12,792 nt of DNA from Chloroflexota bacterium. GTDB lineage: Bacteria > Chloroflexota > Anaerolineae > J102. This document shows, in pieces, positions 1 to 5,567 of the stretch (the first letter of the stretch is position 1; every line of letters starts with the position of its first letter). The notes beneath the pieces were generated by a model. The model was not told the DNA's origin. It did not search any database and worked only from the letters and a program-made list of their open reading frames with translations. Location: positions 1 to 12,792 of the forward strand of contig PIVW01000131.1 of the NCBI GenBank assembly GCA_003353825.1. The letters are read 5' to 3'. Position numbers and translations under genes: made by a program.

Positions 1-277
1 TCGCTTGGTCGCTTGGTTGGTTGGTCGCTTGGTCGCTTGGTTGGTTGGTCGCTTGGTCGCTTGGTTGGTTGGTCGCTTGGTTGGTTAGTCGCTTGGTCGC
101 TTGGTTGGTTGGTCGCTTGGTCGCTTGGTTGGTTGGTTGGTTGGTTGGTCGCTTGGTTGGTTAGTCGCTTGGTTGGTTGGTCGCTTGGTTGGTTGGTCGC
201 TTGGTTGGTTGGTCGCTTGGTTGGTTGGTTGGTTGGTCGCTTGGTCGCTTGGTTGGTTAGTCGGGCGGTCGGATGGT
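1..277. repeat. Octamer tandem array abutting the cas1 stop codon, open at the left edge
   Basis: About 34 consecutive 8-nt units, almost all of three kinds: TCGCTTGG (A), TTGGTTGG (B) and TTGGTTAG (C). The order is irregular (AAB AAB AAB AC AAB ...). One 4-nt half unit at 145-148 shifts the register. The last two units (261-276, TCGGGCGG and TCGGATGG) are degenerate and the array stops exactly at the cas1 stop codon (278-280). The plus strand is G/T-rich. Long reading frames through it are artefacts: an 8-nt period stays open in every frame and codes a meaningless 8-residue repeat. It is not a CRISPR array, because units are 8 nt with no spacers. Its full length is unknown because it starts before the window. 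Confidence 0.95.
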
Positions 278-1273
278 TTACCGCCGAATAAAAGGCCGGT
301 AATGTGGTTCGCTGCCTTCGATCACTTTGCGCAGTTGTCGGGCCTGTACTTCGAATACCTTCTGGTAGCTGAGCGCCCGCCCGGCCAGGGGGTGGATGCT
401 GCACGTGTTGAGACGATGGGTGTAGGCCTCGAAAAATATTCGGGCGCCACGGCGGTTGAGATAAACCCCACCACTGCCTCTCGCCTCGAAGTCCAGGGCG
501 TGCAAACGGCCATGGTTCAGGATATCCACCACCACCGAATCGACGATCACCGCCCGGAACTCCTCGACCAGATCCAAGGCCAGGGCCGGACGGCCGTATT
601 TATCGGCATGTAAAAAACCCTCGTACGGGTCCAGACCCACGATCTCGCAGGCTGTCATCAGGTTCACCGTCAACAGGCTGTAGCCCAGGCTCAACAGGGC
701 ATTGACCGGATCGGTGGGTGGGCGGCGGTTGCGGCGGCTAAAAGCCCATTCCGGGTCGAGCACGTGGCGCAAAAACCCGAAATAGGCTTTTGCAGCCCCG
801 CCCTCGATCCCTCGCAGCGTTGCCAGATCGGCGGCCTTGGGCACTTGTACAAGCGCGCTTTTGATACGCTCGATCAGGTGGTCATCTACACCAGGGCGTG
901 TGCGCTGCAGGCGTCTGGCCATGTTGCGGGCGTTGCGTAACTTGCCTTGCACCACCGCCTTACTGACCGCCAGGCAAAACGATTCTTCTTTTGCCCTCTC
1001 ATATTGGCGGCGTCTCAAGGCCAGGTTCTTACCGCCAGCGGGCAGCAAGCGCCCCCGCAGCTTGCCCCAGCGATTGACCAGCGAAAGCCCCACGCCCTCT
1101 TCTAACAATGAGAGCAACGCCGGAGTGGTCGCGCCCACCCGCCCTACCAGCACCACATGATCCACACGTGCGGCCGGCACTGCCAGCAGCACGTCGTCCC
1201 CTTGGGTCACCAGGATACGCCGGTATTCCTTCTCGATCCTGGCGCCCTGCTCTGTCACGTACAATGTCGCCAT
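278..1273 (-). CDS. cas1: Cas1 spacer-integration endonuclease
   Basis: Cas1, 331 aa, normal family length. With Cas2 it forms the integrase that inserts new spacers at the leader end of a CRISPR array. The N-terminal beta domain (about 1-85) contains the family's [27 protein letters not shown] region; the alpha-helical catalytic domain follows. Metal-ligand residues are visible: E157 in [13 protein letters not shown]222 in [17 protein letters not shown], and D234/E237 in LALDLVEEF. The ATG at 1273 is preceded by GGAGG at a good distance. It lies 150 nt downstream of the reverse-transcriptase gene, the pairing seen in RT-Cas1 type III systems, but here the two are not fused. It is the last gene before the octamer array; no cas2 follows within the window. 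Codon use is strongly GC-rich, like RT and cas6 and unlike the csm genes. Confidence 0.97.
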   Translation of the reverse strand: MATLYVTEQGARIEKEYRRILVTQGDDVLLAVPAARVDHVVLVGRVGATTPALLSLLEEGVGLSLVNRWGKLRGRLLPAGGKNLALRRRQYERAKEESFCLAVSKAVVQGKLRNARNMARRLQRTRPGVDDHLIERIKSALVQVPKAADLATLRGIEGGAAKAYFGFLRHVLDPEWAFSRRNRRPPTDPVNALLSLGYSLLTVNLMTACEIVGLDPYEGFLHADKYGRPALALDLVEEFRAVIVDSVVVDILNHGRLHALDFEARGSGGVYLNRRGARIFFEAYTHRLNTCSIHPLAGRALSYQKVFEVQARQLRKVIEGSEPHYRPFIRR

Positions 1274-1360
1274 AACTTACCTCCAAATTAACACTTCGTG
1301 TCCGCATGCAAATGAGCGAGGACTCGAAACCATACGGCCAGATAGTGCAGTTTGCCTGGC

Positions 1361-1423
1361 CATGGTCATGGTCATGTAAAACACTCTCGCAATCTTTAAT
1401 CTCCAATCTCTAATCCTCGATTT
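1361..1423. repeat. Short tandem repeats in the RT-cas1 spacer
   Basis: The 150-nt gap between RT and cas1 contains two microsatellite-like tracts. One is a hexamer repeat, CATGGTCATGGTCATG, at 1361-1376. The other is a degenerate heptamer run at 1391-1423: AATCTTT, AATCTCC, AATCTCT, AATCCTC, GATTT. The heptamer run ends at the RT stop codon. No gene or hairpin terminator is apparent here; only the cas1 ribosome binding site (GGAGG just upstream of 1273) looks functional. Confidence 0.7.
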
Positions 1424-2332
1424 CTAGCCTCCATACCCATGCGGCGCATATCCCCACAGCCAGGCCGGCGTCGGGCCGCGCACAGACACCTGCCGTTTCT
1501 GCCACAGGAATTCGTAGGTCTGCCGGTAAAATCGTACACCCAAATACTCGAAACCCTGATCGAAAGAGGCTATCCCGGTCTTGCTGGGCTCGAACGCCAA
1601 TCTCAACCCGGCCAGTACCTCTGCCACCACCTGCTGGGCGCGCTCGGCATGCGCCTGCGTGGGACACAACACCACGAAATCGTCGGCATAGCGCACCAGG
1701 GCCCAGCGTCCTTTGAGCAGGGGCTCATCCAGATGGTGCAGGTAAACATTACACAGCAGGGGTGATATCGGCATGCCCATGGCAATACCCTTGTCAGGTC
1801 TGACACTGCGTCGTCCCGCCCGCAGCCAGATCTCGATCAGGGCCAGCAAGCGGTAGTCACTCATTTGTTGCATGAGATAGCCTCTCAGCAGGGCATGGTC
1901 CAGGCTGTCGAAACAGGCGTCTATATCGGCGTCCAGCACCCAGACCAGGCCCCGGTCCCGATAGGCCAAAAGCGCTTCCACAGCCTGACGCACGCCGCGG
2001 CCGGGCCGGTAACCGTAACTGCACGCCAGGAAATGGCGCTCGTACAGGGGTTCCAACACATTTAGAACCGCCCGCTGCAGTACGCGGTCGCCCACGTTGG
2101 GTATCTGCAACAGGCGTTCTCCGCCACTCTTTTTGGGGATCGCCACCCGCCGCAATCGGCCTGGCCTGTAGCGGCCCTGCCAGACCAGTTCTTGCAAGCG
2201 CCGTAAATGTTCTCGCCAGTGCCGGGCAAAGCGGCGCACCGTCAACTTATCTGCGCCCGGCGCCCCTTTGTTCTCTGCCACCCGTACCCAGGCATCGCAA
2301 AGATTCTCCCACTCTAACACTTGTTCGAGCAT
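1424..2332 (-). CDS. CRISPR-associated group II intron-like reverse transcriptase (stand-alone)
   Basis: 302-aa reverse transcriptase of the group II intron-like/CRISPR-associated lineage. RT blocks run in order: RVAIPKKSGGERLLQIP (62-78), ACSYGYRPGRG (103-112), VLDADIDACFD (132-142, first catalytic Asp D136), GIAMGMPISPLLCNVYL (182-198), VRYADDFVVL (213-222, catalytic YADD 215-218), then FEPSKTGIASF and GFEYLGVRF (247-268). No maturase thumb or HNH domain follows, so this is not a mobile intron protein. In related loci RT is fused to Cas1, sometimes also to Cas6, and lets the complex acquire spacers from RNA. Here cas6, RT and cas1 are three adjacent separate genes in that same order. The ATG at 2332 has a near-perfect AGGAGGTGA site. 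The protein ends soon after the RT7 region (PAWLWGYAPHGYGG), which could be natural or a trimmed linker. All catalytic residues look intact. Confidence 0.93.
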   Translation of the reverse strand: MLEQVLEWENLCDAWVRVAENKGAPGADKLTVRRFARHWREHLRRLQELVWQGRYRPGRLRRVAIPKKSGGERLLQIPNVGDRVLQRAVLNVLEPLYERHFLACSYGYRPGRGVRQAVEALLAYRDRGLVWVLDADIDACFDSLDHALLRGYLMQQMSDYRLLALIEIWLRAGRRSVRPDKGIAMGMPISPLLCNVYLHHLDEPLLKGRWALVRYADDFVVLCPTQAHAERAQQVVAEVLAGLRLAFEPSKTGIASFDQGFEYLGVRFYRQTYEFLWQKRQVSVRGPTPAWLWGYAPHGYGG

Positions 2333-2342
2333 ACTTCACCTC

Positions 2343-2382
2343 CTAGCGTTAGGGGTAGGGACGACCGCAAGGGTACGCCCCT
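2343..2382. repeat. Imperfect palindrome in the cas6-RT gap
   Basis: GTAGGGACGACC, GCAA, GGGTACGCCCCTAC forms an imperfect stem with a tetraloop (arms about 12-14 nt, some mismatches). It resembles dispersed intergenic palindromes of Chloroflexota-type genomes, but I recognise the style rather than a specific named element. It lies between the cas6 stop and the RT start and could also act as a weak attenuator or RNA-processing hairpin. Confidence 0.5.
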
Positions 2383-2415
2383 ACTCCAGCCACAAACCAA
2401 TCCGGCAACACACCC

Positions 2416-2447
2416 CGGTCTACCGGCCTACCGGTCTACTGGCCTAC
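2416..2447. repeat. Second octamer tandem repeat (4 units) in the cas6-RT gap
   Basis: Four consecutive 8-nt units: CGGTCTAC, CGGCCTAC, CGGTCTAC, TGGCCTAC. Like the big array at 1-277 the period is 8 and two unit variants alternate, but the unit sequence is different. It lies in the 169-nt non-coding gap between cas6 (stop at 2502) and RT (start at 2332). Confidence 0.8.
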
Positions 2448-2501
2448 TGATATGCAGTTGTTAAGGTTCGGAGTTCGGGGAGGGCATCGACCTTGCCGAT
2501 G

Positions 2502-3353
2502 TCAGTCGAGCAGGCGACACTGCCCCAGGCCCATGGTCGTCTGCTTGCCCACGCCCGCGTATAGCGAGAAGGCGGCCAGCAGGCGCACGAGGCCCATCCA
2601 GTAACGATCTTTGTTGGTCATGGCATAGCGGCACACGCCCACGCATCCGGGAAAGGCGCCCCGCTCAGCCTGAGTGCCAAATCGCACCGTTTCGGTGCGC
2701 AAGTGGTAGCTGCTGACCACAAGGCATTCCTCGGCATAGCGGCTCACATCCGGATGTACCTGGATCGGAGAAAAGGCGTTCCAACGCCGCACTAAGCCCT
2801 CGAACACCAGGCGGGGCAGAGGTATAGGCATGAACACGCCCTTGCTCTTGAACAGGGTGGGCGAAGCAAAACGCAAGGCCACGTGCGCCGGTATATCGGT
2901 CTGCAGGGTATGCTCCGCCACCATAGACTCGAAGGTCGTACGTCCGGCCCAGACATTTTCCGTCGCTTCTGATGTCATCTCCAGCACTTGCAGCGGCGCC
3001 CCCAACAGGGACACTCGCTCGGGCAGTTGCGGCCACACCTGTTCTGCCAGCAGGGCGGTCAACTCGGGGGCATAACTGCTCACCCGCACATGCATGGTCT
3101 GCCCCACCTGCCACTGTCGCTCCCTCCCCCACCCTCTCGCTTCCTCACTCTTCTGCTCCCTCGAACGCTCGCCCCACACATTCGACACCGTAAAAGGTCG
3201 TTCCTGATTGGGCGCGTGCAAGCGCTCTGCCAGCCCCCGATCATGGGCCGTGATCCGATCCAGGAACCAGGCATGGGTAGCCCGGCCCAGATTGGCTGGT
3301 AGGGTGGCGGGTTCGGCCGGCGTCAGGGTAAGGAGGGTGGAGAGTGGGGACAT
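2502..3353 (-). CDS. cas6: Cas6 pre-crRNA endoribonuclease (RAMP)
   Basis: Cas6, 283 aa, which cuts the CRISPR transcript within each repeat to give the crRNAs loaded by the Csm complex. Family marks: the N-terminal LPANLGRATHAWFLDRI (18-34, with H27 a candidate catalytic or binding residue), PFTVSNVWG (53-61), a central RAMP-like region (VFMPIPLPRLVFEGLVRRWN, 173-192) and the C-terminal glycine-rich loop YAGVGKQTTMGLGQCRLL (265-282). Residues about 61-80 (GERSREQKSEEARGWGRERQ) are a low-complexity, charged insert, encoded by a purine-rich stretch at 3114-3173. It interrupts an otherwise family-like sequence. The ATG at 3353 has no clear Shine-Dalgarno; upstream sit three CCCGCTCAC repeats on the coding strand. 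It precedes RT and cas1 and shares their GC-rich codon use. Confidence 0.93.
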   Translation of the reverse strand: MSPLSTLLTLTPAEPATLPANLGRATHAWFLDRITAHDRGLAERLHAPNQERPFTVSNVWGERSREQKSEEARGWGRERQWQVGQTMHVRVSSYAPELTALLAEQVWPQLPERVSLLGAPLQVLEMTSEATENVWAGRTTFESMVAEHTLQTDIPAHVALRFASPTLFKSKGVFMPIPLPRLVFEGLVRRWNAFSPIQVHPDVSRYAEECLVVSSYHLRTETVRFGTQAERGAFPGCVGVCRYAMTNKDRYWMGLVRLLAAFSLYAGVGKQTTMGLGQCRLLD

Positions 3354-3359
3354 GGTAGA

Positions 3360-3385
3360 GTGAGCGGGTGAGCGGGTGAGCGGCT
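3360..3385. repeat. Nonamer tandem repeat just upstream of the cas6 start
   Basis: Three consecutive copies of GTGAGCGGG (the last ends GTGAGCGGC) at 3360-3368, 3369-3377 and 3378-3386. On the cas6 coding strand it reads CCCGCTCAC and occupies the place where a ribosome binding site is expected. Confidence 0.85.
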
Positions 3386-3403
3386 AGGCCAATTTGGATG
3401 CTG

Positions 3404-3432
3404 TTGTCTGGATTATCATGGCAGTGTATACT
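3404..3432 (+). promoter_or_regulatory. Putative sigma-70 promoter for the plus-strand antitoxin gene
   Basis: TTGTCT (3404-3409), a 17-nt spacer, then TATACT (3427-3432): a good match to a housekeeping promoter, pointing to the antitoxin gene at 3554. The resulting leader would be about 115 nt. A weaker minus-strand match overlaps it: TATACA read from 3430 to 3425 and TGAACA read from 3452 to 3447, spacer 16. That one could drive cas6-RT-cas1. Inferred from sequence only. Confidence 0.4.
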
Positions 3433-3553
3433 TTCTTCTAAGTCACTGTTCAGACTAAACATGGTTCAGCAGGATTTCGTGTGGCCCTGGACAGGCACGT
3501 CAAGACGATGTCAGCTTGTGGGCTTAGCAGTTGCTCGGATAAGGAGTACGACA

Positions 3554-3880
3554 ATGACAATGCAAATCATACTTGATGTGCCGGACGTCCTGATCGACTT
3601 ACCGGAGGAAGAACGGGAGGCATTATTTCGCGCCGGACTGCGAGAGGCAGCGTCTGCCAGGGCTCGGCAACTTGAAAACGAAATAGCTGAAGCCGAAGCA
3701 ATGATTCAGCGCTTCGAAAGGCGCTATGGCATGACCTTCGACCGTTTTGAGAATGATCGATTGCAGGAATTGAGTGGGCTGGAAATGCATGAAGATTACA
3801 ATGATTGGTTTTATTTGACGAATGTTGTGGCAGAAAAGAAAAAGCTGATCCTCAGTCTGCAACAAAGTAAGGCTGCGTGA
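3554..3880 (+). CDS. Putative antitoxin of a TumE/DUF6516-type toxin-antitoxin pair
   Basis: 108-aa small acidic, helix-rich protein on the strand opposite to every cas gene. It starts with a short beta stretch (MQIILDVPDVLIDLPEEERE). Then comes a long charged helix (about 25-57, LRE..ARARQLENEIAEAEAMIQRFERRYGM), a RFERRYGMTFDRF turn and HEDYNDWFYLTNVV near the end. This layout (helix, F-E-x-x-Y-G-M, HEDYxxW) is what I know from small proteins encoded directly before DUF6516/TumE toxins. Its stop overlaps the start of such a toxin (TGATG at 3878-3882), the coupling typical of TA pairs. The start at 3554 was chosen because AAGGAG (3541-3546) lies 7 nt upstream; an in-frame ATG at 3560 is too far away, and longer upstream starts have no family similarity. 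The reading frame is intact although its toxin is broken. Function is inferred from context. Confidence 0.7.
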   Translation: MTMQIILDVPDVLIDLPEEEREALFRAGLREAASARARQLENEIAEAEAMIQRFERRYGMTFDRFENDRLQELSGLEMHEDYNDWFYLTNVVAEKKKLILSLQQSKAA

Positions 3881-4221
3881 TGCTGGAGACGCTGCGAATT
3901 CGCACAAAGCTTGTCCTGACAATTGCCCGTTATGAACATCGTTTCAGCGGTTCGGTGCAACAATTCAAGGTTGTTGTCTATCTTGTTGATGGTTCACGCT
4001 TGCATATCAACGAGGTATGGTTGTAAGGGCAACTGCACAAATACTCCTATTATTGGCTTATGCCCGCAGGTGAATTGCTTTAGGGTTGGGATAATGCTCC
4101 ACATCATCCTGAATCGGCGAGCTATCCGCATCACACACATACTTCGCAGGGTGTTATCGCCTCACAGATTCGCACACTTGAAGATGCCTTGAAGGAGATC
4201 GAAGGGCTTTTGCAAAAGTAG
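3880..4221 (+). pseudogene. TumE/DUF6516-family toxin broken by two in-frame stop codons
   Basis: Read in a single frame from the ATG at 3880, this codes a 113-codon protein interrupted by TAA (4024-4026) and TAG (4081-4083), ending at TAG 4219-4221. The three pieces match the order of the DUF6516 family. The first, 48 codons, starts MLETLRIRTKLVL and ends LVDGSRLHINEVWL. The middle is GQLHKYSYYWLMPAGELL. The last has the family's hallmark GWDNAPHHPE, then SYPHHTHTSQGV and the terminal helix IRTLEDALKEIEGLL. No frameshift is needed; both stops could be single C-to-T changes from Gln codons. The upstream antitoxin overlaps its start. The best reading is an inactivated toxin. Stop-codon readthrough is possible in principle, but nothing nearby supports it, since other genes here use all three stops normally. 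Confidence 0.8.
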
Positions 4222-4257
4222 CAGGATCGTGTGTATCCGGTTGCACGTGTGCCGCGT

Positions 4258-4322
4258 CCAGTTGGCTGGCAGTTGGGCAGGTTCGGTGGGGTCAGGGTGA
4301 TATGGGTGGAGAGGAGAGTCAT
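4258..4322 (-). pseudogene. Degenerate copy of the cas6 5' end
   Basis: Read from 4322 downward this begins MTLLSTHITLTP, against MSPLSTLLTLTP at the start of the intact cas6. The nucleotide match covers about 65-69 nt of each copy (4258-4324 against 3287-3355), roughly three quarters identical by eye. It includes shared blocks TTGGCTGG, GTCAGGGT and GGGTGGAGA. Small indels put the far end out of frame (QPTG instead of PANL). Similarity ends close to the stop of the broken toxin gene (4221), which converges on it. It is a dead fragment of a second or former cas6, left next to the TM-CARF gene. Confidence 0.65.
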
Positions 4323-4392
4323 GGTGGGTATCCATGTGACAGCAATCCTGGCGCCAGTGGCAATGTAAAAGCCGTGCGAGCAGGTGTAGTAA
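4323..4392. other. Gap downstream of the TM-CARF gene
   Basis: This stretch between the cas6-like fragment and the stop codon of the TM-CARF gene holds no gene. The only structure I see is a perfect 10-nt palindrome, CTGGCGCCAG, at 4348-4357. It has no loop or T-run, so it is not a convincing terminator. Confidence 0.5.
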
Positions 4393-5115
4393 TCAGGATG
4401 ATGTGTCAAACAGGTTACTTCGCTGATACGAGATATCTATCTTGACCGGCTCTGGGGGTATCGTTCGATCCGGCTCCCCGGCTGCATCGCGCTGAGCTTT
4501 CATATATTGGATGTCTCGATTTCTGGCCAAACAGGCCAGGGACATACCTGCCGTCATAGGTTTGAGACCGCCGGTGATATCGGCAATGATGCGGCGGGCA
4601 AATACCTGGTAGTTGGGTGCTTCCTTATCGAAAATGCGGCATACGATCTCATAAGTATCATTGACCTGATCGGGATCGACTTCGTAGTCAGGTCCCCAGA
4701 AGATGTGCTCGATCCGACCCTGATACTTATCATGCAATTGTTGGGCCGTCTGCATAGATCCGCTAGAAGCAACCAGCCAGCAGGCTTGCAACGTCTCCAG
4801 GTGATAGTTTATCGATGCCACCGCCGTAGCCGGATGTGGACTGACAAGGAGTATCAGCCCGGATCGTTTGTCCGGCTTCTCTTCTTCAGCGATACTCACA
4901 CGACCTCGCCCTCGTGATCGCATCGTCTGCCAAACAACAACCCCTACAGCGATAGTCAAAAGAGCTAGCGCAAACAGCCAGGCGCCCAGCAATCCCAGGC
5001 TCTCCTTGATCGTATCATACAACACCGTGTTAAAGACGGTAAGCGCCGCCGTGCCAATGACGAACAACGCCATCGAACGGTCAGGATCGAAGAAAGCAAG
5101 CAGACGGGTTTTCAT
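4393..5115 (-). CDS. Two-helix membrane protein with C-terminal CARF domain (TM-CARF effector)
   Basis: 240 aa. Two hydrophobic segments near the N-terminus (about 14-33, SMALFVIGTAALTVFNTVLY, and 42-62, LLGAWLFALALLTIAVGVVVW) are followed by a basic stop-transfer (RSRGRGR). Then comes a soluble CARF-like domain (about 86-230). The CARF marks are the first strand GLILLVSPHPATAVASINYHL and the ligand-loop motif IIADITGGLKPMTAGMSLACL (177-197). CARF domains bind cyclic oligoadenylate made by Cas10, so the protein is expected to sit in the membrane with its sensor in the cytoplasm. The layout is comparable to Cam1, a membrane CARF effector reported to depolarise phage-infected cells, but I cannot claim orthology: here there are two helices and no recognisable enzyme domain. 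The start ATG (5113-5115) overlaps the csx15 stop (ATGA) with AGGAGG upstream, so the two are translationally coupled. Confidence 0.82.
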   Translation of the reverse strand: MKTRLLAFFDPDRSMALFVIGTAALTVFNTVLYDTIKESLGLLGAWLFALALLTIAVGVVVWQTMRSRGRGRVSIAEEEKPDKRSGLILLVSPHPATAVASINYHLETLQACWLVASSGSMQTAQQLHDKYQGRIEHIFWGPDYEVDPDQVNDTYEIVCRIFDKEAPNYQVFARRIIADITGGLKPMTAGMSLACLARNRDIQYMKAQRDAAGEPDRTIPPEPVKIDISYQRSNLFDTSS

Positions 5116-5492
5116 CGCAGCTCCCTCCTTTGGTTTCGAATAGTCTGTAAATTGACGATCTCAGCTACATCGTAGCGGCTAACAGGACCGTCATCCACCG
5201 CTCGAATACGCATGATAGCAGGAAAGTGGCCGGTGCGGCCATGAAGATCGGCCAGCATAATAGCTGCCGCAGGGGCAAATCCGGGCAAATTCAATACGAA
5301 AGAGGTCGTCTGCCACTGCTCAGCGCTTAACTCGACCCGATCCAGCAGATCGCGCACCTGCTTGGCGAAAGGCACTGCTACATCAAACTTGGCGAGTTCT
5401 CCGATAGTTCTGGAAATAGGCTGACCGACAAGGACCTCAATCTGGGCTTTCTGCGAATCTGTGATGGGGTGTGAGAAGTTAAGCAGAATCAT
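5112..5492 (-). CDS. csx15: Csx15 family protein, type III CRISPR ancillary (probable cyclic oligoadenylate regulator)
   Basis: 126 aa. I recognise the Csx15 family from the N-terminal MILLNFSHPIT and the conserved block LPGFAPAAAIMLADLHGRTGHFPAIMRIR (69-97), followed by VAEIVNLQTIRNQRRELR at the end. The family occurs only with type III CRISPR loci. It has been discussed with the small ring nucleases (Csx16, Csx20) as a binder or degrader of cyclic tetra-adenylate, i.e. an off-switch or sponge; I am not certain which activity applies here. The start at 5492 is preferred over an in-frame GTG 12 nt upstream, because AGAAGGTGA lies at a sensible distance and the conserved sequence begins at MILL. 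It overlaps the TM-CARF gene by 4 nt, so the signalling regulator and membrane effector are made together. Confidence 0.83.
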   Translation of the reverse strand: MILLNFSHPITDSQKAQIEVLVGQPISRTIGELAKFDVAVPFAKQVRDLLDRVELSAEQWQTTSFVLNLPGFAPAAAIMLADLHGRTGHFPAIMRIRAVDDGPVSRYDVAEIVNLQTIRNQRRELR

Positions 5493-5494
5493 GG

Positions 5495-5540
5495 TTGAAA
5501 TCACCTTCTGAAGCGTGCTGTACTGGCATGCGAAGCATGC
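5495..5540 (+). promoter_or_regulatory. Putative promoter and hairpin/operator of the HicB-like remnant
   Basis: TTGAAA (5495-5500), an 18-nt spacer, then TGTACT (5519-5524), followed at once by GCATGC-GAA-GCATGC (5526-5540), a 6-bp perfect inverted repeat. The palindrome sits where transcription would begin, as expected for an autoregulatory operator of a TA module, but it is now upstream of a broken antitoxin. The promoter overlaps the first codons of csx15 on the other strand. Confidence 0.35.
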
Positions 5541-5567
5541 GATTCCCTTTGAGGAGCTATTACGACA

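Noticed and set aside
1..277. The tandem array as a CRISPR array
   Set aside because: Units are 8 nt and contiguous with no unique spacers; CRISPR repeats are about 23-40 nt separated by spacers.
13..613. Long plus-strand reading frames through the octamer array coding [12 protein letters not shown] repeats
   Set aside because: They start at TTG inside the repeat, have no ribosome site, and are open only because an 8-nt unit lacks stops in every frame; the second one then runs antisense through cas1.
1424..2332. Reverse transcriptase as part of a mobile group II intron or a retron
   Set aside because: No maturase/HNH domain, no recognisable intron RNA ends, no retron msr/msd-like flank, and it stands between cas6 and cas1, where CRISPR RTs are found.
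3880..4221. Genuine stop-codon recoding in the toxin gene
   Set aside because: No recoding signal or pyrrolysine/selenocysteine context is visible, both TAA and TAG would need suppression, and the neighbouring genes end normally with the same codons.
4348..4357. CTGGCGCCAG palindrome as a terminator for the csx15/TM-CARF transcript
   Set aside because: No loop and no U-run follow; a 10-nt perfect palindrome is not enough for a terminator call.
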